Of a stretch of 64,000 nucleotides of DNA, positions 1 through 10,322 are shown in pieces. Each line of letters starts with the position of its first letter. The stretch's first letter is position 1. The position numbers were made by a program, and so were the translations under genes. Source of the stretch: Carpediemonas membranifera (taxonomy: Eukaryota > Fornicata); contig JAHDYR010000066.1 in assembly GCA_019828565.1 (NCBI GenBank), positions 124,001-188,000 on the forward strand, in the 5' to 3' direction. A model generated the notes under the pieces. The model was not told the DNA's origin. It searched no databases and saw only the letters and a program-made list of their open reading frames with translations.

Positions 1-2254
1 GAATACGCCCGCACCGTCGACTGCGGCGACCGTCTCCGCGTCGGCGGCAAGGTGCTCGTCAACTACTACGACAATGACATCCTCGTCGACCAGCTCCCCG
101 CCAAGTTCAAGCGCGAGCTGGCCGAGCGTGACGGCAAGCTTTTCATGGTCAACGCCCCCGCCATCAACCGCTCCGTCAAGCTCTCCCCCGAGAAGATCTC
201 GACTGCTCTCATGGCCGCCTTCTTCCGCGTCCAGGAGCTGCCCCAGCTCTCCGTCGACGACTCGATGCGCCTCTACATGAACGAGGTCAAGAACACCTTC
301 AAGAACGACCTCAAGAAGCTGACCCCCAACCTCAAGGTCATCGAGATGCTCCAGGAGAACCCCGATCTCATCCAGGAGGTCACATATGACAAGGAGGCCT
401 GGCTCAATGCCACGGACGCCACCGAGGAGATCGCGATCGGCGACGTCATGGAGCGCTACAACAACCTGCCCCGCTCCCAGTGGAACACCGTCTGGCAGGG
501 CACCGTCGGCAAGGCCTTCAAGGCCACCCGCGCCCCTGACCTCAAGGTCTCCCAGATGCTCCCCTTCGGCATGACCCCTGTCGGCACGTCCCAGCTCAAC
601 CAGGACGGTGTAGCCCAGCAGGTGCCCGACTGGTCTGCCGAGAACTGCATCGAGTGCCTCCGCTGCGTCGTCTCGTGCCCCCACTCGGCCATCCGACCCG
701 TCATCTTCCGTGAGGGCGATGCCCGCGTCGATGCCCACAACGCCAACCTCCCCGAGGGCGCCAAGCCCTTCCAGTCGATCCCCTTCATCAAAAAGTACGC
801 CAAGAAGCTCGAGCTCCAGGACCACCAGTTCCGCATCCAGGTCGCCCCCAACGGCTGCGTCGGCTGCGGTGTGTGCCAGCAGGAGTGCCCTGCCGACGCC
901 ATCTCGATGCCCCTCGACCGCACCCAGATCGAGGCCTCCATGCACGAGCAGGCCAACTGGGATCTGGCCATGGAGCTCGGCGTGCCCGACTTCCCGGCCC
1001 CTGCCCCCGCTTCTGAGACCAAGCAGATCGACCTCGTCAAGACCGCTGTCAAGAAGCCCCTCTACGAGTTCTCCGGTGGTACGTACCAACCCCCTTTACT
1101 GTTACACAGCTTGCGCCGGCTGCGGCGAGACCCCCTACATCAAGCTCCTCACCCAAGTCCTTGGCGAGCGCCTCCTCATTGCTGGCGCCACAGGTTGCTC
1201 TTCTGTCATTACAGCCTCCTACCCCTTCTCGGCCCTCACCACCGACGGCGAGGGCCGCGGCCCCGCCTGGTCCCGCTCGCTGTTCGAGAACAACGCCGAG
1301 CACGGCCTGGGCATGGCGTACACCGTGTCGTACCGCCGTAACCAGATCGCCCGCATGATGACGTCGATGCTGACCGACTCCCGCTCCCTCCTCAACGACA
1401 AGCTCGCTGAGGCCTTTGAGCAGTGGCTGGCCGGCAAGGAGGACCCCGAGGAGTCCGCCCGCCTGTGCCCCATCATCAAGGAGATGTGCCAGAGGAACCT
1501 GACGTCCGACACGACGATGTCGTCCCGCCACTATTCCACGGCCTACCGCTACCTGCAGCACATCCTCCGCTTCGCCGACTTCCTGCCCAAGATCTCCGTC
1601 TGGACCATCGGCGGTGACGGCTGGGCCTACGACATCGGCTACGCTGGTATCGATCACGTGCTCTGCAACACCGAGCCCGTCAAGATCCTCGTCCTCGACA
1701 ACGAGCAGTACTCCAACACTGGCGGCCAGCTGTCCCACGCCGCGCCCCCCGGTGTCGTCGGCTCCCTCACTGCCGCCGGCAAGGACAACCACAAGAAGGA
1801 CCTCGGTCTCATCGCCATGTCCCACCGCAACGCCTACGTCGCCTCCATCGCCATGGGCGCCGACCCCGTCCACGCCCTCCGCTGCATCAAGGAGGCCGAG
1901 GCCTTCGACGGTCCCGCCATCATCCTGGCTCTGGCGTCATGCAAGGACTGGCGCATCCAGCACGGCCTGTCCCGCTCCCAGAAGGCGCAGAAGGACGCCG
2001 TCGAGGCCGGCTACTGGCCCCTGTACAGCTACAACCCCGACCGCGCCGAGCCCCTCGAACTGCACCAGGCCGGCGTCGACACTGAGAAGCTTGATTCCTT
2101 CCTCGCCTCCCAGGGCCGTTTCAACCAGATGCGTAAGAACACCATCGACGAGCGCAAGAAGATTGCCGAGCTTAAGAGGAGACTTCACGAGAGTGTCGAG
2201 TGGAAGCTGGAGATGCTCAAGCGTTTCCAGCGCGAGGACGCCAAGAAGGAGTAG
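1..2254 (+). CDS. PFO: Pyruvate:ferredoxin oxidoreductase, C-terminal 740 residues (5' end outside window)
   Basis: Oxidative decarboxylation of pyruvate to acetyl-CoA with electrons passed to ferredoxin, the hallmark of anaerobic protist energy metabolism. Exons are 1-1078 and 1110-2254. The 31-nt intron (donor GTACGT, end TTACACAG) restores a phase-1 junction and completes the conserved FSGACAGCGETPY segment, which binds a 4Fe-4S cluster beside the TPP site. Upstream are two ferredoxin-type clusters, CIECLRCVVSCPH and CVGCGVCQQECP (about 640-690 and 855-890). The TPP pyrophosphate region is at about 1605-1740 (GGDGWAYDIGY, then DNEQYSNTGGQ). Family members are about 1200 aa, so roughly the first 450 residues lie upstream. 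Stop TAG is at 2252. The identification is firm. Confidence 0.97.
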
Positions 2255-2349
2255 ATCGTAACGTAAATGAATATGCTTTTTCTGTCTGTCTGCTGGACAC
2301 TGTGAGCCGCGGTTGCTTCACAACGCAGTTTTAGGGAGAACGCCGAAAC

Positions 2350-2960
2350 ATGGCAGATCGGCAGTTGACGTCCCAAATCTCCGCTCATGCGGCCACAGAG
2401 TTTATTGAGTGCATGATCGAGAAGTTTGTATGTCTTTAACCACGTCACATAGTGTGCTATACGAACGAGGCGTATTGCAGCCCAACTCGTTCACTAAGAA
2501 GAAGCAGTATGACTTGAACGTGTATACCATTACTAGCGGGCAAATTAAGCAGTACGTGGCGTCTATCATGTCTGCTGTCGAGGCGGCACTTGCCTCGAAT
2601 GCGTTACGAAAGGTCATCCTCCTCATCGCCAACGTCTGCACCCTGGTGCCCCTCGAACGCTGGGAGTTCACCATCGACACTGTCTCGGCATCGAAGGACA
2701 AGCCCATGAAGACGATCCATGCTGAGATGCAAGGCCCTGCGCGGCAGGTGCGGACGTACGCCGTCACACTGCCGATCAGGGACGTGCCCTGCAGCTTTGA
2801 TGTTCAGCTGGAGACCCTGGAGGACCATACCGGGGGCAGCGGGTGGTCCGAGGTGCGGGGCGGGAGGGGGGTCGAGGTGCCTGGGGAAGAGCTGCCGCTC
2901 AAAGGAATCAGCACGGGAATCCACGGTGTCGACGTGCGCGTGGTGTATTTCGACGAATGA
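2350..2960 (+). CDS. MAD2: MAD2-like spindle checkpoint HORMA protein
   Basis: Spindle assembly checkpoint protein that binds CDC20/MAD1 in closed form. Exon 1 starts at ATG 2350 (MADRQLTSQ) and runs to about 2427. After a short intron the second exon starts near 2454 with VLYERGVLQP, the typical MAD2 ILYQRGxYP segment. Further family matches are LERWEFTID near 2655 and CSFDVQLET near 2790, with the C-terminal safety-belt region up to 2960. About 194 aa, close to the usual 205. Oddity: the canonical donor (GTATGT at 2428) and only nearby acceptor (AG at 2451-2452) give a 25-nt intron that leaves the frame one base off. The junction is therefore unresolved: a missing or extra base, or a non-canonical splice site. 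Confidence 0.85.
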
Positions 2961-3141
2961 AGTGTGTGGCCGCAGAACTTGCCCTGATAAAACGCTCGTC
3001 GTGGATTGGAACTCACGGGAGTGTGGTTTTGCAACGATGCGTGGCCTCATGCGCTTCGCCCTCATCCTGCTTCTTCTACTCGCCTCGTGAGAATTTCGCA
3101 GCTTTGCCGACGAGCATCCCTTCAACATCAAGCAACTTATC

Positions 3142-3921
3142 ATGGCTGGAACGATGCCCCAGTCACCAGCAAAAATGACTATGGTTCCCCGGGAGGTAGA
3201 TTTGGGCGGAACAAATGTGAAGCTGTTCACACTGGAGGACAAGCGCGATTTCCTCGAGCGCACGAAGGAGAAGATCCAAGAGCGCGATCGGAAGGAACAA
3301 GAGTTCCGCACAAAGAGCAGCGGCTCGCGGATGATGTCGAGGCTCCATACCCGCCGCTTCGACGATGGAGAAATCGATCCCGACGTTGAGAAGGCGCTCA
3401 AGCAGACCGGATTCGCCCACAAGCAGCGCTCATACTCCAACTACAACCCCCTCCCACCCAAACCGAAATACGCCGAGGACGTACCACGGCCGAAGGAGTT
3501 TGTTTCAGCATTCCACCAAGAGGACGGCCAGACGATGAAGCTCAAGGCGGCGCTCGACCTGTCCATCCAGGACCACACGGCGGTGTTCAAGGAGAAGAGC
3601 CAGCACTCGTTCCGACCAGACAACTACGGCCCCGCCCCGGGAAAGGGCGACTTCGCCATCCGCCTCAACCGCATCAAGGAGTTTGAACGTCCCGTGGCCG
3701 ACAGCGAGTTCGACCGGTTCAATCCGAGCCAGACGTTCAAGTACGCCCCCATCCCGGAGCCGCCGAAGCCCCGTACGAGGCCACCAGAGAAGGGCCTGGG
3801 CATGCACCCAGCGACGTGTGCCCCTGTGGAGCATGCCACTGGGTTCGTCAACTCGTTCAAGCTTCCAGACCGGCAGCACCGCATCTCCGGCGAGAAGTTC
3901 GACCACCTCGACTCCCACTGA
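3142..3921 (+). CDS. Uncharacterised 259-aa protein, possibly axoneme-associated
   Basis: I do not recognise a family. ATG at 3142 (MAGTMPQSPAK) opens a single exon ending at 3921. The protein is basic and proline-rich with short charged helices near residues 35-60 (KRDFLERTKEKIQERDRKE) and a middle and C-terminal part of low complexity with repeated RPxxYG and PxPPKPR stretches. No signal peptide or membrane segment is visible. Composition and lack of globular domains resemble many small ciliary microtubule-lattice proteins, but that is only a compositional impression. It lies 180 bp downstream of MAD2 on the same strand; the interval contains only a 17-codon hydrophobic ORF that I do not call. 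Confidence 0.7.
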   Translation: MAGTMPQSPAKMTMVPREVDLGGTNVKLFTLEDKRDFLERTKEKIQERDRKEQEFRTKSSGSRMMSRLHTRRFDDGEIDPDVEKALKQTGFAHKQRSYSNYNPLPPKPKYAEDVPRPKEFVSAFHQEDGQTMKLKAALDLSIQDHTAVFKEKSQHSFRPDNYGPAPGKGDFAIRLNRIKEFERPVADSEFDRFNPSQTFKYAPIPEPPKPRTRPPEKGLGMHPATCAPVEHATGFVNSFKLPDRQHRISGEKFDHLDSH

Positions 3922-4231
3922 ATGTAACAATGATAGGATCACTTGTAAAGCTCCCTGTGTCGGCGGTGTTTGGTATTTATGCTATATGTACTATATAGAT
4001 GGACATGGACAGATATGGACTCGGATTACGAGCAGGGGCGCATTGAATACAGCATTCCTGTTATAGAAAGGTGAGGCAGACTTTCGAATCGGAAGGTCGA
4101 CCAAAAGGCAGCAGGATGCTTGGGAGCGTTGGATGTGCCATGCTGATACTCTAGATCCCGCAGATACGATTACATATTTAGGATACATTCCTGTCTCATA
4201 GCCCCGCGAGCCACCAATATAGCCTCAACAA
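3922..4231. other. Intergenic 310 bp, AT-richer, nothing recognised
   Basis: Lower GC than the flanking genes, with TATATAG-like runs near 3990-4000. Contains no ORF with codon use like its neighbours and no tRNA fold that I could build. Presumably 3' UTR of the upstream gene plus promoter of the next. Confidence 0.5.
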
Positions 4232-4894
4232 ATGGAGGCTGATGCGCCAAATGAAGAAGCTCCTGATACTCCAGTAGCTTCATTAGAGAACCTTGCAACT
4301 TTAGAGAACGTCTTGGCGGACCTTCGCTTAGAAGAGGGCTTAAAGTTGGCGATGCAACAAACAATCCCACTTGGCGTCCAGCTTCCGCTAAATCCAGAAG
4401 AGATGTCCCCACCGCTCACCTCCTTGTCGCAGTATCCCTTCTGGTCGGACAAGAAGGCCCTCGACGAGACCTTCCAACGACAGTGGGTCCCACTCCTGCA
4501 GCCATACGTCGACACCGACAAACCTGTTCCCGCGGACATCGTCACGAAGCTCGGGGACATCTTCCTGATGATGAAGCAGACGTACTGCCTCTTCGACACG
4601 GACCCGTGCCCCGACTCGCCCCTCGGCACGCTGTTCATCAACGCACCCCACGGGAAGACGTCCGCCATATCCACAGCATGGTCCGAGGCATCGTCTCCGG
4701 AGGGCAGCGTGACGCTCATTGACCTGTCCAACGTCGAGGAGGAGGAAGTGGTGAGCTCCCTGGGCGTAGACGTCGAGGTCCTGTCCGTGGACGACATCGA
4801 GTCCTACGGCATGACGATGCCGTCCGCCAACCCCATGAGCGCCGCCCTGATGGAGTCTGATGAGTTCTCGAGCAACTCCGAGGACGACCTCTGA
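4232..4894 (+). CDS. Uncharacterised acidic 220-aa protein
   Basis: Single exon, ATG 4232 (MEADAPNEEAP) to stop at 4892-4894. The N-terminal 40 residues and the last 70 are strongly acidic (VEEEEVVSSLG, SSNSEDDL at the end). A more hydrophobic middle (about residues 60-140: SQYPFWSDKKALDETFQRQW, then LGDIFLMMKQTYCLFD) could be a small helical domain. No family recognised; no signal peptide or transmembrane segment. Codon use matches neighbouring genes, which supports it as a real gene. Confidence 0.7.
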   Translation: MEADAPNEEAPDTPVASLENLATLENVLADLRLEEGLKLAMQQTIPLGVQLPLNPEEMSPPLTSLSQYPFWSDKKALDETFQRQWVPLLQPYVDTDKPVPADIVTKLGDIFLMMKQTYCLFDTDPCPDSPLGTLFINAPHGKTSAISTAWSEASSPEGSVTLIDLSNVEEEEVVSSLGVDVEVLSVDDIESYGMTMPSANPMSAALMESDEFSSNSEDDL

Positions 4895-5194
4895 GCCTCG
4901 ACCCTCCCATGTATACTAATATTGCTGCAGCCATGTATAAACCTGAAGTATATCATCTCATCAGTAAGAAGGTGGTCAGCTTGATAAATCACCTAAACTT
5001 GTCCGCGTTGCCGTGGCCGTCCTGAGTCGGCCGAACCTGTGCCCCCTGCCGGCACAGCACACGTCTGGCGTCTTTGCTCGGGCGTGGATGTCTGCGTGTG
5101 TGCGGGTTGATCCCCGACGATCGTTATATAAGTGGTAAATCGCGGCTGCAACAGAAGCAGACGAACACTTGGCGCCGTTGTTGCCTATTGTAAC
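4895..5194. other. Intergenic 300 bp, presumed promoter of the PH-like gene
   Basis: No gene seen. GC-poor short runs near 4910-4960 follow the upstream stop. ATG 5195 of the next gene is preceded by TTGTAAC. An in-frame GTG lies upstream at 5132, but ATG is the better start. Confidence 0.4.
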
Positions 5195-7747
5195 ATGCCC
5201 ACGAATAGCAATGGACATGGATCACATATTGGAGGGACTCTTGGCACGAACTATGCGAAATTGCTCGACGCTCGCTTTGCATCAGGCCCGATAGAAGTTG
5301 TTGACCTTATAACTGGCTGTCGAGCGTCCATACGGTCCCTATCCGAGTTGGATATGCGTGAATACCGCACAGACGATGGCATTGAGATCGAACGAGTGAC
5401 GAAATATCAAGCGCTCATCGACGGAATTCATTTCGTCGACATTCCCCGAGAGGCGCCTTCTAAACCCAAGAAAGTCGCGTCACAGGGTCACGAGCGGGTC
5501 ACCTCGGGGTTTGTTGCCATTGAGCTGGACTACGACGCCTCAACCGACAGCGACGAGTCCTTCACGACCCCACCCACATCGCTGAGGGGCAGCCCCGTGG
5601 ATATGAAGCCGATGTTCGACGCGACGTCAGGCGAGCCGTACCACAGCCCGCCCAGGAACCACAAGAAGCGGTGGGCGAACAACAGCCAGTCGCTGAACAC
5701 CATCTGCGGCAACGACTCCGACTTCGCCTTCTTGGACGCACCGCAGACGGCCAACGGTCTCGAGCTAGTGGCACTGGATGAAGAGAGCGACGACAACCTG
5801 CCGAGGGCCGAGCGGCCGATTCCCACGCCCCGCACCCGGGAGAGAGAGGCGACGGTGCCGACCCAGGAGACGCCCCTGAAGCACGGGTACGACGCCAGCC
5901 CGACCAGATCGACCGAGCGGAGGCCGAAACGGACCCCGATGCTGTTTGACTCGCCGCTGCTCCCGTCGACAGGGCCAACCCCGAAGGCGATGCGGCGGTC
6001 AACTGCGGTGGCGTTCGGCCGCACGTTTGACCCGACGGAGAGCCCGTACACACCTCCCATGGGCAGTAGGGGCGACCTGAAGCCCCCAGGTCTGGACCAG
6101 TCGGGCATCGCGACCGCAAAGTTAGACCCTGCCAGCTACTCGAATTCACCAGTGGTCGCGGCCGGCCGGCCCGTGAGCCCGCTGACGCCAGAGGAGCAGT
6201 ACTCCGCGACCGAGCGGACTGCAACCCCGGGCATGGCGGCTGGGGCAGACGTCAGCCGCACAATGCTCGCCGGGGCCCTCCAGCGGCACCGGCAGGTGCT
6301 GAATGGAGCCACCCCCAGCCGGATCAAACCGCGGGTCCCGCTGTCCTCGGCGACGCCCAAGACCAGGGGCCGCGGGTTCGGGTCAGTGTCCGTTGCCGGG
6401 GGTGGGGTTGGCCGGCCGAGCGACGTGGCCAGTGTTGTGTCGACGAGGTCGGTACGAGTGCCCGCCCGGAGCCGGTTCGACGAGAGGGCCCGGGTAGACC
6501 ACTATCGGTCCCCACAGCCCGTCCGGGGCGAGTACGGGCTGACGACGTCATTGTACACGGGGCCAGACGTCGACAACCCCAGGCGGCAGTACGCCAAGCC
6601 GTGGTTGGCCAAGCCCAAGACCACCCCGCTGAAGAAGGAGCCCCGGCGGCCCAAGACCTCGGCGGCCCGGCCCCAGCCGAGGGCGACGACGGCCTATCAC
6701 ACGCCCGTCACCCGACCCAGAACGGCCAGCACCGTCAGCGGGTTGAAGACGCCGTCGTCCATGGCGGAGGTGAAGCAGCGTGCACGAGCAGTGAGCCACA
6801 GCAAGCACAACACGTCCACACCGACCGGGCCTGCGGTAAACCCAGCCGTCGCCCGCCGCATCCAGCACGCGAGGTCGATGACAGCAGAGCTGACCGAGAT
6901 GCCCGAGCCCGAACACGATCCGCGACCCCCGTCGTCGCTGTCAGGCATGGTGGATGAGGGCCGTGGGTCGGTGCTGACCGCGCGAAACCTGCACCGACTG
7001 AATGGGTCGGATGGCATGCACGACTGGTCATCCACGGAGAGCGAAACGGAGCTCGTGACCTTTGACTCGAGGCTCGAGCCGGTGCCCGAGACGGAGAGCG
7101 ACGAGGATGTCTCGAACGGCGACATCATGGCGTCGTCCGGGAAGCTCACGACGCCCAGGGCAGCCCAGCCGGACGTCGATGAGGTCGATCCCCAGCAGGT
7201 CGACGTTTCCCCGATCAGGACCCCCGTGCAGCAGACGCCCAAGGCCAAGAGCCCCCCTGCCGAGCCGAGCCCCGCCCCGACATCGCCCAGAGAGCACCAC
7301 GCGCCCGCCCGGTCCCAGCCAGACCTGAGGCCGGACCACACGATCATCATGGACTCCTTGGCCCGTGGGCGGACTGTGTTCAAGCGGCAGCCAGACACAC
7401 TATTCAAGAAGCGGCAGTACAAGAAGCGCGGCCTGATCCTGACCGACGCCGGTCTCGCCTGGGCTGAGGAGAAGGGCAAGCCGAAGTCTATCGCATACAT
7501 GGACGTCCTCCGCGTGCTCTTGGGGCGGCCGGCGTGCGACCTCCAGGGCGTGTCGTCCGACGTCATCACGAAGGTCACTGGGGATCGCGCCGACTTCGAC
7601 TGCGTGCTGTCGCTCGTCGGGCGGAAGCGGGACCTCGACCTCATCATCCCCAATCAGATGATTGACGTTGGTGGGTTTGAGATGACGATCGGGCGGGCGC
7701 TTGCGCTGCTGGTGAGCAAGAAGGCCGGCGTCGTCATTGCTCAGTGA
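5195..7747 (+). CDS. Long disordered protein with PH-like C-terminal domain
   Basis: 850 aa from ATG 5195 (MPTNSNGHGSH). Residues of roughly 90-710 are low complexity: Pro, Ser, Thr, Arg rich with many TP and SP pairs and RPRTxS-like basic patches, typical of a phospho-regulated, intrinsically disordered scaffold. The last ~125 residues (from about 7365) look folded: FKKRQYKKRGLILTDAGLAW, then alternating strands and a final helix FEMTIGRALALLVSKKAG. The strand pattern with an end helix suggests a PH-like fold, which is inference. The 3' 196 bp of this gene (from 7552) lie within the inverted duplication and recur as a truncated fragment at 27421-27616. Function unknown. Confidence 0.75.
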   Translation: MPTNSNGHGSHIGGTLGTNYAKLLDARFASGPIEVVDLITGCRASIRSLSELDMREYRTDDGIEIERVTKYQALIDGIHFVDIPREAPSKPKKVASQGHERVTSGFVAIELDYDASTDSDESFTTPPTSLRGSPVDMKPMFDATSGEPYHSPPRNHKKRWANNSQSLNTICGNDSDFAFLDAPQTANGLELVALDEESDDNLPRAERPIPTPRTREREATVPTQETPLKHGYDASPTRSTERRPKRTPMLFDSPLLPSTGPTPKAMRRSTAVAFGRTFDPTESPYTPPMGSRGDLKPPGLDQSGIATAKLDPASYSNSPVVAAGRPVSPLTPEEQYSATERTATPGMAAGADVSRTMLAGALQRHRQVLNGATPSRIKPRVPLSSATPKTRGRGFGSVSVAGGGVGRPSDVASVVSTRSVRVPARSRFDERARVDHYRSPQPVRGEYGLTTSLYTGPDVDNPRRQYAKPWLAKPKTTPLKKEPRRPKTSAARPQPRATTAYHTPVTRPRTASTVSGLKTPSSMAEVKQRARAVSHSKHNTSTPTGPAVNPAVARRIQHARSMTAELTEMPEPEHDPRPPSSLSGMVDEGRGSVLTARNLHRLNGSDGMHDWSSTESETELVTFDSRLEPVPETESDEDVSNGDIMASSGKLTTPRAAQPDVDEVDPQQVDVSPIRTPVQQTPKAKSPPAEPSPAPTSPREHHAPARSQPDLRPDHTIIMDSLARGRTVFKRQPDTLFKKRQYKKRGLILTDAGLAWAEEKGKPKSIAYMDVLRVLLGRPACDLQGVSSDVITKVTGDRADFDCVLSLVGRKRDLDLIIPNQMIDVGGFEMTIGRALALLVSKKAGVVIAQ

Positions 7748-7859
7748 GGAGCGGGCGGTGCATGCACGCGTCAACAGGCATTATCGATTTACGTTGGTTA
7801 TAAATTCTGACGAAAGGAGGGCTTTATGTACAGTACAGCGGGCAGGGTAGCATACATCC

Positions 7860-9198
7860 TCAGTCGGCCGCCAGGTAGTTCGCCTCGAACTCCGCCAGCT
7901 GCTCGGCGCGCTGCTGACGCAGGTCGGCGGTGCGCGCTGCCATTCGCCGCTCAAGCGCCTGGCGCTGCTCGCGGATGCGGGCGAGCTCCGCCTTCTTCGC
8001 CTCGATGCGCGTGCTGTTGGCCTCGCGCTTCCGTGTCAGCGCCGCGGTCAGCTCGGCGCGCTTGCGGACGCACGTCTCGCGCTCCTGGGTCATCAGGCCG
8101 AGGAGCACGGGGACCTGCTTCACCAGCCGCGACAGCGCCTCGGTGTCGTTGTTCACGCGCAGCACGCCGGCCTTGAGCGCCTCGACATCGTGCGCGGACC
8201 CGAGCGGCATGGCGAGCATGTCGCCCGGCTCGACCTCCTCCGCGGCGACGCCGATGCCGAGGTCGGCCACGAGCTCTGGCTCTGGCTCTGGTTCCTGCCG
8301 CTGCTTCGCACTCTGCCGGCCGGCCTTGCGCGACGGGGGCGGGCGTCGGGCGGACTGGGGGCGGGCTGCCCGGTGCTGCCGGACCGCCTGCGCCTCCTGC
8401 GCGGGCGCCTCAGGCTCGGGCTCGGCGGGCTTGTGCTCGCGGTGCTCCTTGCGGGCCTCGGCCTTCTCGTGCCGCTCCTTCCTCTCCTTGCGCTCAGGGG
8501 CGGGCTCCTTCTCGGGCGCCGGCTCCTTGTGTGGCCGCTTCTCGTCGTCGGGCTTCTTCTCCTTGGGGCGCTCCTTGTGTTCGGTCTTCTCAGCCTTCTT
8601 CTCAACCTTCTTCTCGGGGGCCTTCTCGGCCTTCTTGGGCGACTTCTCGTCCTTCGCCTTCGCGGGTCTCTCATTCGGCTTGTCGGTCTTCGGCTTGTCG
8701 GTCTTAGGTTTGTCCGCGGGTTTCTTCTCCTTCTTCTCTGGCTTCTCGGCCTTCTTCTCGGGCTCCTTCTTGGCCTCGCCTTCGCGCGCCTTGGCTCCAA
8801 GGTCGCAGAAGAACTGGAAGAGCGTCTGCTCGTCGCACTTGCCCGAGATCGCCGCCTTGGCGAACGCGGAGACGTCGTCTGAGGCGGCGTCGGGGTACAC
8901 GTCCTTGTAGAGCCCGCGGATGAACTTCTTCTTCAGCGACGAGTCTGCCTTCATCTCCTCGGCGCCGGGGGCGTCCACGGAGGGGAATTTCCGGCCGTTA
9001 GTGGCGCAGCTGTCCTGAATGGCGGACGAGATGGCGGAAAAGAGCGCGATCGGGCTGGATAAGCGAGGTGCGTAGTGATACGAACGGTCTCTTCAGTTTG
9101 GAGCCCACTTTCGAGGGCTTACCGTCGCTGTCCTCGATTTTAACGGCATCAACCAATCCCCGCAGCGCGGCGAGCACGTCTTCTATCGCTAGGGGCAT
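7860..9198 (-). CDS. IFT54/TRAF3IP1-like intraflagellar transport protein, copy 1
   Basis: Probable IFT-B subunit. The architecture fits IFT54: an N-terminal small helical domain (LKKKFIRGLYKDVYPD, later FAKAAISGKCDEQTL, which resembles the end of the IFT54 CH-like domain), a long Lys/Glu/Pro-rich middle of about 200 residues, and a C-terminal coiled coil (about 8180 down to 7870). The main exon ends at 7860. A 5' exon from ATG 9198 (MPLAIEDVLAALRG) to 9082 joins either at 9014 (67-nt intron, in frame) or at 9054 (27-nt intron, out of frame but preserving an ALFSAISSAI helix). The 5' structure is therefore unsettled. It shares a 150-bp divergent promoter with the coiled-coil gene. Relative to copy 2 it has an extra 40-residue KP/TDKP block and lacks a 42-residue KEREHH block. 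Confidence 0.55.
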
Positions 9199-9347
9199 CG
9201 TAGTATTTTGGCCGAAAATTACGTGTCACCTCGCCGCATGTATACGGCCCCTGCCGCAGCCCCGGTGTTCCCCGCGGCCAGAGACTTCCCCTGCGGTGCG
9301 AGCTCGAGGCCAACCGCGTCTCGCCCGATCGACGCGCAACCGATGTG

Positions 9348-10201
9348 ATGCAACGACACCAGCTGTCCGAGCGGGGCCACGCGAATGCATACGGCTGGCC
9401 GGGGAGCGCAGCCGGCGGCGCACTTTTTGGCCACGCCGGAGATGGCAGAATGTTCAGCCAGTCGCGAAGCCAGCAATACGGCGCGTCGCAATAGTATGTC
9501 ACTCTCCAGCACCTCACAGCAGCACAAACACGTACACACAGGGCGCAGCGCTGCTCCCGGCGCGCGAGAACCGCGTCCAGGTGCCTTTCCAGCCCAGCGG
9601 CTTCGTGCAGAAGCCCCCTGGCGGTCTCATGAGGCAAAGCAGCGCCGTGACGCAGAAGACCGCCATCCGAACCGCACCGGCGCCGCCCGCGGCCTCGTCG
9701 GACCTGTACTTCATCAAGGTCGCGCTGCAGGAGAACGTCAAGCAGCTCCGCGACCTCGAGAAGCAGATCACGGCCGTCCAGCCGGTCGAGCCGTCGCAGG
9801 GCCTCGCGCCCATCGAGGCGTCTCTCGAGACCTTGCGCTCCGCCGTCGAGGGCCTTGGCGCTGCGCTCGGCCAGCAGGAGGCGGGCATGCACGCCCAATA
9901 CCGCGCCATGGACGACGCCCTCGCGGCGCTGCAGACCCAGCAGGCCGGGCTCGCGACCACGCTCGAGGCACGCGTGGGGGCGCTCGAGACGCTGCTGCGT
10001 GAGGTCGCCGAGCAGGGCAGACCCGAGCCCGTCGTCACCGGCGACATGGCCGTGCAGACGGACCCAGCGCCGCGGGAGACGCCGCGGCGGAGGGTCAAGG
10101 AGGAGGCGGTGACGCCCATCAAGAAGCGCCACCGGCAGCGCGTGTCGGCAAAGCCGCGTGCTGCGAGGTCGCCACCAGCGTTCGACATCTTCTCGCTGTA
10201 G
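9348..10201 (+). CDS. Coiled-coil protein with basic C-terminal tail, copy 1
   Basis: Exons 9348-9493 and 9520-10201 (26-nt intron, donor GTATGT, end ACCTCACAG) give 275 aa; the phase-2 junction creates a Tyr codon. The N-terminal 80 residues are polar and Gln/Ser/Tyr rich (SQSRSQQYGASQ). Residues of about 115-210 form a coiled coil with regular Leu/Ala heptads (QENVKQLRDLEKQITAVQ onward). The tail is Pro/Lys/Arg rich (KKRHRQRVSAKPRAARS), a plausible nuclear localisation or nucleic-acid binding patch, ending FDIFSL. No family recognised. Copy 2 carries a one-base deletion in exon 1, so this is the intact copy. Confidence 0.7.
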
Positions 10202-10322
10202 CCGTTCTAAACCGCACCGGGCGCAGCCTTGATTTGCGAGATTTCTAGATTTGCAAGATACGATTCGGTCTAGACACTGTGACGTTACATCGTGACAGTG
10301 CAACAAACCACAAAACAAAGCG

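Noticed and set aside
3037-3090. 17-codon hydrophobic ORF (MRGLMRFALILLLLLAS) between MAD2 and the next gene
   Set aside because: Too short, no splice partner that leads into a convincing frame; it may be chance in a T/C-rich stretch.
4075-4105. TTCGAATC motif resembling a tRNA T-loop
   Set aside because: The five bases on each side are not complementary and there is no D-arm upstream at the right distance.
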